DNA from: a cyanobiont of Ornithocercus magnificus
GTDB taxonomy: Bacteria; Cyanobacteriota; Cyanobacteriia; PCC-6307; Cyanobiaceae
Reading direction: 5' to 3'
Assembly (NCBI GenBank): GCA_007996965.1
Contig: BIMP01000001.1
Span: 1,302,001 to 1,366,000 of the forward strand
Length of the DNA: 64,000 nt
The notes under the pieces are model-generated. The model was not told where the DNA came from. It made no database searches and saw only the letters and a list, made by a program, of their open reading frames with translations. The number at the start of each line of letters is the position of its first letter. Position 1 is the first letter of the stretch. This document shows positions 36,197 to 44,901 of this stretch, piece by piece. Both the position numbers and the translations under genes were made by a program.

Positions 36197-36454
36197 TTAA
36201 AGAACCCCCCTAGATGCAAGGCCTTGAATTGCTCCGATACCAAAGATATGTCCCAGGCTGAGACAGCCAAGCATGGCACCATGGCTTAAATTTCCAAAAA
36301 ATTTCTGACTTGGAAGCTTAATTCCTTCATTAGGGTATTTGATTGTTAGTTTGCCAATGACAATAGCAATCACGTTGCACACTATCATTACTAGAGCAAC
36401 ACTTGGGGACCAAGACACTACGGTAGGAGTAACTGCGAGAGGGTAAATAATCAT
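36197..36454 (-). CDS. psaK: Photosystem I subunit PsaK
   Basis: Photosystem I peripheral subunit of 85 residues with two membrane helices (about 18-36 and 58-80) joined by GKLTIKYPNEGIKLPSQKFF. The second region SHGAMLGCLSLGHIFGIGAIQGL carries the conserved GHxxGxGxxxGL pattern of PsaK. It binds chlorophyll and lies at the monomer edge. It is convergent with dxs and followed upstream by DUF3593 and DUF2499 genes on the same strand. Confidence 0.93.
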   Translation of the reverse strand: MIIYPLAVTPTVVSWSPSVALVMIVCNVIAIVIGKLTIKYPNEGIKLPSQKFFGNLSHGAMLGCLSLGHIFGIGAIQGLASRGVL

Positions 36455-36515
36455 GTGGAAGCTTTGGATAGAGAACTGTATCTTCCATCACGACCTGAGC
36501 AGGAATTATGCTTTC

Positions 36516-36821
36516 TTAAGAGTTATTCATCTTAAATGCACGAATGCGCTGCGCAAAACCAAGTACCACGAGGGCGTTGCTTAGTGTTAGGAAAGCTTCG
36601 GCACCTCCATGTAACCAGTCCACATCAACAAGTTCCCCACCAGACAATCTCATAGCCAGAATTGCAGCTGCAACTGTAACTATTACAAACAGAAGAGTCA
36701 GGCGGAATCCCCACTTCGCTAGAGGTGGGACACTCTGGCAGCGGCCAACCCAGCGCAGGAATAAGAGATAGGGAAGCAGCGAAAGGGCAAATAGGGGTGA
36801 GGGATCGATTGCAGTCGTCAT
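36516..36821 (-). CDS. DUF3593 membrane protein
   Basis: About 101 residues from ATG at 36821 (MTTAIDPSPLFALSLLPYLL), with three hydrophobic segments, including FLRWVGRCQSVPPLAKWGFRLTLLFV (about 20-45) and a C-terminal HGGAEAFLTLSNALVVLGF. It matches DUF3593, conserved in cyanobacteria and plant plastids; function unknown. Its start overlaps the DUF2499 stop (ATGA), so the two are translationally coupled and probably act together. Confidence 0.86.
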   Translation of the reverse strand: MTTAIDPSPLFALSLLPYLLFLRWVGRCQSVPPLAKWGFRLTLLFVIVTVAAAILAMRLSGGELVDVDWLHGGAEAFLTLSNALVVLGFAQRIRAFKMNNS

Positions 36822-37144
36822 GGCTCGGGCCTCTGCTCTGATTGTAGAAGAAGCCATGCAGCAAGGGCCATGACTCCATTGCCAAGAAGAGTCATAGCGG
36901 CTTGCAGGCTAACAAGGCCTCTTAGCTGCTCGCTGTTGTCGTATAAGTGCCAGGTGCAAGCTGCCATAGCACTGATAAGGGCAGGAAGCAGGGCTAAAGC
37001 CAGACTATGTAGGCCTGGATTGTGCTCAAGTCTAGCCAGGCGCTCAATGAGTACTATAGCTAACATCCATTCTAGGACAGAAGTGATATGAATCCACCAG
37101 GTACCGAGCGAGAGAACGTGCACAGTTACAGCACCACTACTCAA
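36818..37144 (-). CDS. DUF2499 membrane protein
   Basis: Protein of 108 residues with three membrane helices. LSLGTWWIHITSVLEWMLAI (about 11-30) and ACTWHLYDNSEQLRGLVSLQ, with conserved His and Trp, fit DUF2499. The family is found in cyanobacteria and as a plastid protein in plants, paired with DUF3593 as here. Start is near 37144, possibly GTG/TTG-like; the conserved part begins within the first 12 residues. Function unknown. Confidence 0.86.
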   Translation of the reverse strand: MSSGAVTVHVLSLGTWWIHITSVLEWMLAIVLIERLARLEHNPGLHSLALALLPALISAMAACTWHLYDNSEQLRGLVSLQAAMTLLGNGVMALAAWLLLQSEQRPEP

Positions 37145-37193
37145 AGACTAGTAAGGCTAAGGGGTCAATACATGTCTGTACTGTAAAGAATCA

Positions 37194-38270
37194 ATGGCAT
37201 TATCACAATCTCCGCAAGCTACTGCTGTTCTCCTTTGCGGCTACTATGGTGAAGGCAATCTTGGTGACGATGCTTTACTTAACGTCTTACTAGCAGAACT
37301 TCCTGAAAGTTGCCAAATATGGGTTATGGCGCGCCATGTGAGTATTATTCAACCTCTGCCAGCTTCTGCCCAGGTAGTTAACCGTAGATCACTAATAGCT
37401 GTACTAAGCTCTTTAAGGCACATCCGGACCCTTATTCTTGGTGGTGGATCTCTAATTCAAGATAGTACTAGCTTTCAGAGCTTGATTTACTACTTGGTAA
37501 TGATTACTGTAGCTCGCTGTTACAATATCCAGGTTATCCTATGGGCCCAAGGTTTCGGACCCCTACGACAGCCTTTGAGTCGTTGGCTAGTAGCTCTTAT
37601 GCTTCCTCTAGTTTCGTCAGCAAGTTGGCGTGATAATACTTCTTTGAAGCTGGCTAGACAGATACTCCCAAATCATTCTATGTTCGTTGCACCTGACCCG
37701 GTTTGGTGCACTCCCTCAAGGCACTGGTCTGGCGGAGGGGATGTTGTTGTCTGCTGGCGACCAACAACACTACTTAACAGTGATGGCTGGGACTTACTAT
37801 TAGATGCACTGAATAGACTAGCTGTGTTTACCGGCAGCAACCTCCACTGGTTCGCTTTTCATACATACCAAGATGTAACGCTGCCCCTGTTCCTTCGCAA
37901 CCATCGTCCAGATCTTGTCGATCTCTGGGCACGTAGTCAGTATTCAAAAGCTACGAGTGTTGATAAGGCTATGGATAAATTTTCCAGCGCTCGGCTTGTA
38001 CTCTCTATGCGCTTGCATGCGTTGATCCTATCTCAGTTGTCTGGTAGTCCGTCTGCCGCTCTTAGCTGCGACCCAAAAATTAGTGCGGCAGCAAATATGG
38101 CATTAGTTCCTTGCACTAATTTGCAGTCTCTACCACCTGTTGGCAGAATAGTTGGCCAGTGGTTATCCCTCTTTGACGAAGCTGCAGACTCACAACGAGT
38201 TCAATTGATTAGCAGGCAATCCTCTCTTCACGGAGATTTTCTTCGGGAAGCTTTGAACCAGCAAATATAA
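37194..38270 (+). CDS. csaB: Polysaccharide pyruvyl transferase CsaB
   Basis: Glycosyltransferase-B-like enzyme of 358 residues that, in the CsaB family, adds pyruvyl ketals to cell-wall or S-layer polysaccharide. The N-terminal LLCGYYGEGNLGDDALLNVL (about 13-32) is the family signature, with LILGGGSLIQDSTSF in the middle and LVLSMRLHALILSQLSGSPS near the end. In cyanobacteria CsaB is widespread and the acceptor is not settled. Start ATG at 37194. It stands alone between the DUF2499 and ggt genes. Confidence 0.92.
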   Translation: MALSQSPQATAVLLCGYYGEGNLGDDALLNVLLAELPESCQIWVMARHVSIIQPLPASAQVVNRRSLIAVLSSLRHIRTLILGGGSLIQDSTSFQSLIYYLVMITVARCYNIQVILWAQGFGPLRQPLSRWLVALMLPLVSSASWRDNTSLKLARQILPNHSMFVAPDPVWCTPSRHWSGGGDVVVCWRPTTLLNSDGWDLLLDALNRLAVFTGSNLHWFAFHTYQDVTLPLFLRNHRPDLVDLWARSQYSKATSVDKAMDKFSSARLVLSMRLHALILSQLSGSPSAALSCDPKISAAANMALVPCTNLQSLPPVGRIVGQWLSLFDEAADSQRVQLISRQSSLHGDFLREALNQQI

Positions 38271-38386
38271 TTACTTCTCGGCAAATTAATCTACTCGCTT
38301 AGATTAGATGAGCTGTGCAGTTAATCCGGCTTAGTAAGCATCAAGCATAGTTAGGTTAGTTACTGGAAACTACAGTGATTCAAATG

Positions 38387-39361
38387 TTAAGGCAGCCGCT
38401 GGCCCTCAATAGGTTCAAAGTGGTGTTCGTCTTTAGATTTCCACTCTACATATAAGGTCTCCGGGACAGGGATGTGCCCATCACACACCAGACGCAGTGG
38501 GCCGCGGCTGCTCTCTAGATACCAGAGCTGGGAGGCGCCAAGCCATTCGCGCTGTATCAAGTGGCAGCGGAGCCCGCCACTATGGCACAGGCGAATATGC
38601 TCGGGGCGAATGCCTACAACAACTCCCCCGTTTGGCGGCAACAGGTTAATTTGAGGCCGTCCGATAAAACTAGCGACAAATGTGTTGAGCGGGTGGCAGT
38701 AGAGCTCAGACGGTGTGCCAAGTTGCTCGAGATATCCATGACGCATAACACCAATATGGCTTGCTATTGCCATCGCCTCGTGTTGATCGTGAGTGACGTA
38801 AACTGCAGGCCGGCGGCCTTCCCTGATCACTCGGCGTAGCCCAGGCCGGAGCTCGTCGCTTAGCTGGGTGTCGAGATTGCTCATAGGCTCATCCAGCAAA
38901 AAGACTTGAGGATCGCGAAGCAAGGCACGTGCAAGAGCAACTCGTTGGCGCTGACCCCCAGATAGTTGGGCAGGCCGGCGATTAGTCAAAGCTCCAAGCT
39001 GCATCAACTCAAGAACAGCTGAGATTCGTTCACGTCTTTCTGTATGACTAACTCCCCTGATTCGCAGGCCTATGTCAAGGTTACCTGCGACAGTTAGGTG
39101 TGGGAAAAGGGCATAGCTCTGGAACACCATACCGACGCGGCGGTCCGCTGCTGTTTGCCCTGTTACATCTTTGCCGTCAATCCAGATACGCCCCTCGTCT
39201 GGTTTGTCGAGGCCCGCAATCAGACGAAGCGTAGTGCTCTTTCCACATCCGCTAGGGCCGACTAGAGCTAGGCATTCTCCATCAGCAACTGAGAAGCTGA
39301 GCCTACGGACAAGCCAGCTGCTCCTGATGCAACGCCCTATATTGTTAAGCTGAAGTGTCAT
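38387..39361 (-). CDS. ggtA: Glucosylglycerol ABC transporter ATP-binding subunit GgtA
   Basis: MalK/UgpC-type ATPase of 324 residues. Walker A is GPSGCGKST (about 35-43), the signature LSGGQRQRVALARALL (about 133-148), Walker B VFLLDEPMSNLD, and the H-loop YVTHDQHEA. The C-terminal third has the TOBE-like regulatory fold. It energises uptake or recapture of glucosylglycerol, sucrose or trehalose-type solutes with GgtBCD. Its start overlaps the ggtD stop (ATGA), and it is the last gene of the five-gene operon starting with ggpS. Confidence 0.9.
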   Translation of the reverse strand: MTLQLNNIGRCIRSSWLVRRLSFSVADGECLALVGPSGCGKSTTLRLIAGLDKPDEGRIWIDGKDVTGQTAADRRVGMVFQSYALFPHLTVAGNLDIGLRIRGVSHTERRERISAVLELMQLGALTNRRPAQLSGGQRQRVALARALLRDPQVFLLDEPMSNLDTQLSDELRPGLRRVIREGRRPAVYVTHDQHEAMAIASHIGVMRHGYLEQLGTPSELYCHPLNTFVASFIGRPQINLLPPNGGVVVGIRPEHIRLCHSGGLRCHLIQREWLGASQLWYLESSRGPLRLVCDGHIPVPETLYVEWKSKDEHHFEPIEGQRLP

Positions 39362-40176
39362 TCCTTGACAGCTCCTCCAGTAAGACCAGAGACAAGCTGA
39401 CGCTGGAATACTAGTACAAGCACTATTAGAGGTGTTGAGCTTAGTACTGTGGATGCGGCATAGGCACCATAGGGGACAGTGTAGATTGATGATCCTGCAA
39501 TCCTCGCAATTGCGATTGGGACTGTCAGGAGATTATCTTGGCTTAGCCAGGTGAGTGCAATTGGATATTCATTCCACGCAAATAAAAAGACAAGGATTGC
39601 TGTGCTCCCTAATGCTGGCCGAATAAGTGGCAACAACACCCAGCGCAGCCGCTGCCAGAGTCCAAGTCCTTCTATTCGGGCAGCATCCTCGAGATCGATT
39701 GAAATGTCTCGGAAAGCTTCTGCCAGCAAAAGCACTGCCAGTGGCATTGATAACCCCGCATAAGGAAGACTCAAAGCCACTAGGCTATTTCCTAGTTGAA
39801 ATCTTCTTGCAATCTCGAGTAAGGCGAGGAACAAAAGTACATAGGGAAATAAGGTAATTCCTAGTAGTGACAAACGCGTAAAAGTCGCCAAGCTGCCGCG
39901 TACTCTAGCAAGTGCATAGCCGGCCGGAATGGCAATAATTAGTGTCAGCAAAGTCGATAGAACACCAACAATGCAGCTATTAAGCAAGTAATACCAGAAA
40001 GGAGGATCGGTAGTTAGGACCTGGCGGTAATTTGCTAGGGTCCAAGAAACCGATGTCTTGAGTGAGGAGTTAACAAGGTCACTAGTACTGGTGAAAGAAG
40101 TATACAGCTGCCATAGCAGTGGCCCTAAAGACCAAATTAACAGTAGAGTTATCCAAATCGACCGACTTCGCTTCAT
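39358..40176 (-). CDS. ggtD: Glucosylglycerol ABC transporter permease GgtD
   Basis: Inner-membrane permease of 272 residues, six predicted helices, MalG-type. The EAA loop DAARIEGLGLWQRLRWVLLP (about 181-200), with the EAxxxxG-like contact for the ATPase, identifies a binding-protein-dependent sugar permease. Pairing with GgtC and the adjacent ggpS supports glucosylglycerol as cargo. It begins eight bases after the ggtC stop and overlaps ggtA. Confidence 0.88.
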   Translation of the reverse strand: MKRSRSIWITLLLIWSLGPLLWQLYTSFTSTSDLVNSSLKTSVSWTLANYRQVLTTDPPFWYYLLNSCIVGVLSTLLTLIIAIPAGYALARVRGSLATFTRLSLLGITLFPYVLLFLALLEIARRFQLGNSLVALSLPYAGLSMPLAVLLLAEAFRDISIDLEDAARIEGLGLWQRLRWVLLPLIRPALGSTAILVFLFAWNEYPIALTWLSQDNLLTVPIAIARIAGSSIYTVPYGAYAASTVLSSTPLIVLVLVFQRQLVSGLTGGAVKE

Positions 40177-40183
40177 TGCGTTA

Positions 40184-41050
40184 CTAAGTCCTTTGAGATA
40201 AAGGTAGCTGACAGACAGTTAGCAACAGCCAACTAGCTAAACAGATAATTACTAGCATTATAAAAGTACCCATCATTATTGTAGCACCATAGCCAAAGTC
40301 GAGAAACCGCATGATATTCAGATAGGCATACAATGCTAGGCTCTCTGTACTGCCAGCAGGTCCGCCGCCTGTCATCACCTGAATTAAGTCAAAGACCCCA
40401 AAGGCTTGTGCCAGGCGAAAAAAAACAGCAAGCAGTATATAAGGTTGTAGTAGTGGAAGCGTAATATAGCGTAGAGAGGCTATTGTAGATCCTCCCTCAA
40501 GTTCAAAAGCCTCATAGAGATTTGTGGGGATCATCTGAAGACCTGCCAGAAGGATAAGCGCCAAAAAAGGTGTAGTCTTCCATATATCACCGATAACTGT
40601 AGCAATCCAGGCGACATGTGGATCAGCTAGAAGATTAAGTGGGGCTAATCTAAAAGTCTGAACAATACGCTCAAGAGGACCGTAGGGGGTATTGAAAATC
40701 CAACGCCATCCCAACGCCATCACAGTTGTAGGAAGTGCCCAGGGTAACAGAGTTAGGGTGCGCACTGCGCTTCTGCCACGCCAGTATTGGTTTAAAAGCA
40801 GAGCAATGGCAACAGCGAAGATAAGCTCGGTACCTACAGAGACACCAGCAAACCGTATTGTTTGGCCTGCATCTTGCCAGAAGCGTTCATCACTAATTAA
40901 CCGTTGCCAGTTTGCCCCCTGGTTGGGGATATCGACAAGACCAGTGATTACTGAGTTTGCATGGAAGCTCAACCAGCTATAGCGCAGTAACGGCCATCCA
41001 AAGACTAGTAGCACCAGCAGCATGGCTGGTAATAGTAGCAAGCCTGTCAT
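40184..41050 (-). CDS. ggtC: Glucosylglycerol ABC transporter permease GgtC
   Basis: Permease of 288 residues, MalF-type, with six helices and the EAA-loop ATPase contact at NLYEAFELEGGSTIASLRYI (about 177-196). It forms the transmembrane pore with GgtD. The gene overlaps the ggtB stop by four bases (ATGA) and is tightly linked to ggtD, as expected for a single transport operon. Confidence 0.88.
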   Translation of the reverse strand: MTGLLLLPAMLLVLLVFGWPLLRYSWLSFHANSVITGLVDIPNQGANWQRLISDERFWQDAGQTIRFAGVSVGTELIFAVAIALLLNQYWRGRSAVRTLTLLPWALPTTVMALGWRWIFNTPYGPLERIVQTFRLAPLNLLADPHVAWIATVIGDIWKTTPFLALILLAGLQMIPTNLYEAFELEGGSTIASLRYITLPLLQPYILLAVFFRLAQAFGVFDLIQVMTGGGPAGSTESLALYAYLNIMRFLDFGYGATIMMGTFIMLVIICLASWLLLTVCQLPLSQRT

Positions 41051-42321
41051 GTCCTTCCCCCTGCCGAGCGCAGAATTGTCATCGAGTTGCGCTCTACTTG
41101 CTCCATAGCGATATCTGGGTCTTGCTGACCTGTCAGAATCGAGCTCAGCCGCCGTTGTAACACATCACTCACCTGAGCATATAAAGCTGTTGTAGGTCTT
41201 AGTTGTGCTCTTGAGAGAGCAACATTCAGAATAGATAATATAGGAGATTGACGCAGCAGTTCAGGATCATTAAAAACCACCTGGCTAGTAGGTGTATAAC
41301 CGTGATCTAGGAACAGCTCCCTTTGACTGCTGACCGAGGTGAGGTATCGAATTAATTCTGCTGCCTGGTCCGCATGCTTTGTGCTGTTGAGCATCGCCAA
41401 TCCCCAGCTACCCTGCGTTGCTGTTGAGGGTTGTCCGGGTCTTGCTACCATCGTGGTAATTCCAACTTTTCCCTTCACTGGACTTTCCTCATCTTGCAAA
41501 CTTGCCCAGGCATAGGGCCAGTTGCGCATCATGGCGGCGTCACCATTGCGGAAGACTTGCAATACCTCGGATTCACCAAAATTAGTTATAGCTTGTGGGC
41601 TAACGCCAGTCACGATTAGGCTGCGTAGCCATGCAGCTGCATCCTTTGAGGCTAAACTATCAAGACCGACAGTTTCACGCGACTGAAACCAGGAACCTCC
41701 AAAGCCTTCAAGCACCTCAAGAAACACACAGCTCAGACCCTCATACTGACGCCCTTGTAGAACATAGCCGTGAGTAACCTTTCCCTCCTGCTGTAATTTT
41801 CTACCAACTGCAATTAATTCTTCTGGTGTAGCTGGTGGTTTCTCCATAAGATCAGTACGCCAATAAAGTAATCCCATATCTGCAACTAGTGGCCATCGAA
41901 GAAGCTGACCTTCCCATTCATTACCGACTCTAGCTCCAGTGGCGAGAGAGTCGACATCATCAGCGTCAAACCAGTTGTCAAGGGGTTGTAGCCAGCCAGC
42001 AGCAGCAAACTTTGGCAGCCACGTAACATCAATCAGCAGAATATCGAAGGGGCTATTTCCCAGTAACAGACTGCTGATTGCTAAATCTGCAACCGCCTCT
42101 GTATCTAGAGGACCTCGTGTAACATCGACCACAGTATGTCCTCGATGCTCTCTGTTGAACTTTCTTACCAGCTCTGCTGTAGAATTAGCGAATGGTGCAG
42201 GCATCAACACACTAATATGGACAATATCTTTGGCGCGGATGCTTCCAACCATGGCGAAGGTCAGCAAAGCTAGAGCTGATGCTAAAGCGTACCGAAACTT
42301 AACCGCTATAGTCCATCTCAC
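41047..42321 (-). CDS. ggtB: Glucosylglycerol ABC transporter substrate-binding protein GgtB
   Basis: Extracytoplasmic solute-binding protein (family 1) of 424 residues with a signal peptide (hydrophobic about 12-28, cleavage after SIRA). Family patterns include FANSTAELVRKFNREHRGHT, FDILLIDVTWLPKFAAAGWL, GDAAMMRNWPYAWASL and QGSWGLAMLNSTKHADQAAE. It captures the compatible solute in the periplasm for GgtCD. It follows ggpS with a five-base gap. Confidence 0.89.
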   Translation of the reverse strand: MRWTIAVKFRYALASALALLTFAMVGSIRAKDIVHISVLMPAPFANSTAELVRKFNREHRGHTVVDVTRGPLDTEAVADLAISSLLLGNSPFDILLIDVTWLPKFAAAGWLQPLDNWFDADDVDSLATGARVGNEWEGQLLRWPLVADMGLLYWRTDLMEKPPATPEELIAVGRKLQQEGKVTHGYVLQGRQYEGLSCVFLEVLEGFGGSWFQSRETVGLDSLASKDAAAWLRSLIVTGVSPQAITNFGESEVLQVFRNGDAAMMRNWPYAWASLQDEESPVKGKVGITTMVARPGQPSTATQGSWGLAMLNSTKHADQAAELIRYLTSVSSQRELFLDHGYTPTSQVVFNDPELLRQSPILSILNVALSRAQLRPTTALYAQVSDVLQRRLSSILTGQQDPDIAMEQVERNSMTILRSAGGRT

Positions 42322-42326
42322 CAGAA

Positions 42327-43838
42327 CTACCTCTGGGCGCTGAGGCTACTGGCAGCCCTGATCTGCTCGTTAGCCCAGTCAGTAACTGTAAAGGTCTCTA
42401 CAGCACGTGTCATAGAGGCCATGCGTCGGCGCTGTTCTTCACTAGGCATGGTGAGTGCTTTTTCAATGGCTTCGTCCATACGCCTCTGGGAGTAAGGATT
42501 GGTTAAAACAGCCTCGTCCAGGACAACAGACGCGCCGGTAAACTCTGATAGTACCAGTACACCGTCACGGTTTCTGCGAGCTGCTGCATACTCTTTAGCG
42601 ACAAGATTTAGTCCGTCACGCAGTGGCGTAATCCAGCATATGTCTGATTGGCTATACCAAGCCACCATTTCTTCATAAGGGATCCTACGTGTTGAGAAAC
42701 AGATCGGAGTCCAGTCAATACGGCTGAAGCGTCCGTTGATTCGCCCCGCCATTTCCTCAATTGACCTTTGTGTAACTTCATAGATTTGCATTCCGCTAGT
42801 CGCGGCAACACAAGCCAACATAAGCACCACTTCACCGTGCAAATCTTCTCGGCGTTCCAGAAGTCGTTCGAAGGCTAGCAGCATTTCTTCATTGCCCTTG
42901 GTATAATCAACACGGCTGGCCGAGAGAATTAGCTTGCGGCCCTTCTTGGTATCTGTAGCAATCTGCTCAGCACGGTTCTGAACGCTCAAATTGTCGAGAA
43001 GCCCATAAATAACATCTGGTGAGGTACCTACTGGAGATGAGACTAGCTTAACATTTCGATCTCCATGGTGCAATGATGGTGTTGCTGAGGGCTCGCTAAG
43101 GGCACTGCCCCTGGCTCGGAAACGCGCATTTACTGGTTGCTTAGGAGCTTTAGAAGCTCCTAGTAGACAACTAGCTGCGCGGGCAAAGTTTTCAGCATAG
43201 CGGGGTATGTGAAACCCAACTACATCACAGCAAAGCAAACTCTCGAGTATTTCAGTCCGCCAGGGAAGAATTGAGAAGACATCGCTGCCAGGAAAGGGTG
43301 TGTGGTGAAAGAAAGCTATACGCAAATCAGGACGCTGAGCTCGGATCATGCCAGGAGCTAGCCATAAATTGTAGTCATGAACCCAGACCAAAGCACCCGG
43401 GGCTGCTTCGCGGCAGGCTGTTGCAGCAAAACGACTATTCACCTCCCGGAAAATCGCCCAGTCAGCATTGTTAACATTGAAGTGGGTAGGGAAAGTATGA
43501 AGGATTGGCCAGAAAGATTCCTTTGAAGTGATGTGATAGAAACTGGAAATCTGTTCATTGACAAGTGGAACCCTGCATAGAAGAAATGGTGAGGGTTCAG
43601 TCATGGCAATCCGCTCATCCGAGCGGTCGCTTGGGTCCTCAACTTCACGCCAGGCAATCCAGGTTCCTGCCCGCCGACTACGAAATAGGTTTCGAAGAGT
43701 TGGTATAATCCCATTTGGGCTTTTCTGATCTACCCAACAACGTCCACCGCTCTCCGAGTAGGTCTCTTCAAATGGAGTGCGGTGATAGAGAAGGATAAAT
43801 GTGCTCTCCCCCGCAACTGTCATCGAAGCCTCTGTCAT
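42327..43838 (-). CDS. ggpS: Glucosylglycerol-phosphate synthase
   Basis: Retaining glycosyltransferase (GT20, trehalose-phosphate-synthase-like) of 503 residues that joins ADP-glucose to glycerol-3-phosphate, the key step of glucosylglycerol synthesis under salt stress. Seen are VWVHDYNLWLAPGMIRAQ, FFHHTPFPGSDVFSILPWR, the nucleotide-sugar loop ILSASRVDYTKGNEEMLLAF and TPLRDGLNLVAKEYAAARRN. Start may be 43838 or the internal ATG at 43823. A 9-bp hairpin (TAGGAGCTT, TAG, AAGCTCCTA) lies within the gene near 43140-43160. It heads the operon ggpS-ggtB-ggtC-ggtD-ggtA. Confidence 0.95.
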   Translation of the reverse strand: MTEASMTVAGESTFILLYHRTPFEETYSESGGRCWVDQKSPNGIIPTLRNLFRSRRAGTWIAWREVEDPSDRSDERIAMTEPSPFLLCRVPLVNEQISSFYHITSKESFWPILHTFPTHFNVNNADWAIFREVNSRFAATACREAAPGALVWVHDYNLWLAPGMIRAQRPDLRIAFFHHTPFPGSDVFSILPWRTEILESLLCCDVVGFHIPRYAENFARAASCLLGASKAPKQPVNARFRARGSALSEPSATPSLHHGDRNVKLVSSPVGTSPDVIYGLLDNLSVQNRAEQIATDTKKGRKLILSASRVDYTKGNEEMLLAFERLLERREDLHGEVVLMLACVAATSGMQIYEVTQRSIEEMAGRINGRFSRIDWTPICFSTRRIPYEEMVAWYSQSDICWITPLRDGLNLVAKEYAAARRNRDGVLVLSEFTGASVVLDEAVLTNPYSQRRMDEAIEKALTMPSEEQRRRMASMTRAVETFTVTDWANEQIRAASSLSAQR

Positions 43839-43907
43839 TCAGGGCAGCTTGATAAATCGCTGTCCCTTTTTCATCGCGATCCACCCTTTCTGATGCAGGC
43901 AGGTTTG

Positions 43908-44474
43908 TCAAATAGCTGTCATGCCCTGCAGTTGTGTTAATTTTGCTAGTACCTCCTCAGCATGGCCCGATGGGCGAACCGCTACCCAACTAGCTTGCAG
44001 CATACCATCAGGATCAATGAGGAAAGTATGGCGCATTGAAAATGGTGGCATCCACGAGCCATATAGTTTACTAACTACACCACCAGCGTCTGATAGTAGA
44101 GGAAAACTCAGGGATTCACTGCTGCAAAATGACTCATGATCATCGACACCATCAGCACTGATACCGACAACTTTACAGCCACGTGCAGCAAAAGCCTGGC
44201 GCTGATTCTCAAAACCCCTGGCCTCGATTGTACAACCGCCAGTAAAGTCTCGCGGGTAGAAATACAGTGCCAGCCATTGGCCACGAAAATCAGCAAGACG
44301 CCAGATATCACGGTTTGGGCTTTCAGAGCTGAATCCAGGCAACTGAAAGTCTGGGGCTGGTTCTTGCAAGGCAGGTGCATTACCGCCAAGGGCAAGTAGT
44401 GAACGTGGATACAGGCCCAGAGCAACTAAATAAATTAGGGGTAGTGTTAGAAATTTACGGCGGCGCAAGTGCAT
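43908..44474 (-). CDS. Peroxiredoxin (BCP/PrxQ-like), exported or membrane-anchored
   Basis: Thiol peroxidase of 188 residues reducing H2O2 and organic hydroperoxides. An N-terminal hydrophobic stretch (about 8-28) suggests a lumenal or periplasmic anchor. The peroxidatic motif is FTGGCTIEARGF (about 77-88) with the cysteine between Gly and Thr; CKVVGISADGVDDHESFC and SMRHTFLIDPDG complete the fold. The usual resolving cysteine five residues after the first is absent (CTIEA), so it is probably of the 1-Cys or atypical kind. It follows rpmB. Confidence 0.9.
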   Translation of the reverse strand: MHLRRRKFLTLPLIYLVALGLYPRSLLALGGNAPALQEPAPDFQLPGFSSESPNRDIWRLADFRGQWLALYFYPRDFTGGCTIEARGFENQRQAFAARGCKVVGISADGVDDHESFCSSESLSFPLLSDAGGVVSKLYGSWMPPFSMRHTFLIDPDGMLQASWVAVRPSGHAEEVLAKLTQLQGMTAI

Positions 44475-44579
44475 AGCAGCTAACAGTGATTGTTTTAAAA
44501 CAAGTCAGTACAGAGTCGGAGTCGTGCCGGGCTAACCTGATCGAGCTTCTAAGCCTAATAGATGCTGCCTATGTTTAGC

Positions 44580-44816
44580 TCAGAATCTAGAAAGGTCAAC
44601 ACCGAGGGATTTAGCATAAGCTCCAAGGCCTTTCCTTTGAATGGTTCTTAGCGCACGTGTCGTCAGCCGGACTTTAATCCATCGGTTTTCCTCAGCCCAC
44701 CATAGGCGTCTTTCCTGCAAGTTAACCTGCTGTAGTTTCTTGGTCCGGATGTGAGAGTGGCTAACAGCCATGCCATTATTCGCGCGCGCTCCGGTTAGCT
44801 GGCAAACACGTGACAT
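44580..44816 (-). CDS. rpmB: 50S ribosomal protein L28
   Basis: Ribosomal protein bL28, 78 residues, start [20 protein letters not shown] with the conserved CxLTG and NNxSHS-type motifs and the basic C-terminal [16 protein letters not shown]. It is part of the large subunit. It lies between htpG and the peroxiredoxin gene on the same strand. Confidence 0.97.
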   Translation of the reverse strand: MSRVCQLTGARANNGMAVSHSHIRTKKLQQVNLQERRLWWAEENRWIKVRLTTRALRTIQRKGLGAYAKSLGVDLSRF

Positions 44817-44901
44817 CGATAACCTCTCTGGCTAGTTGGTTGAGTACAAGGACTTAGCTCTGTGTACTCAACACGCATGATAACGCGGTGCTAGACTATT
44901 G

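Noticed and set aside
43130-43165. 9-bp hairpin TAGGAGCTT-TAG-AAGCTCCTA in ggpS
   Set aside because: Short and within codons for an ordinary Ala/Ser/Lys stretch; a 9-bp repeat is expected occasionally by chance.
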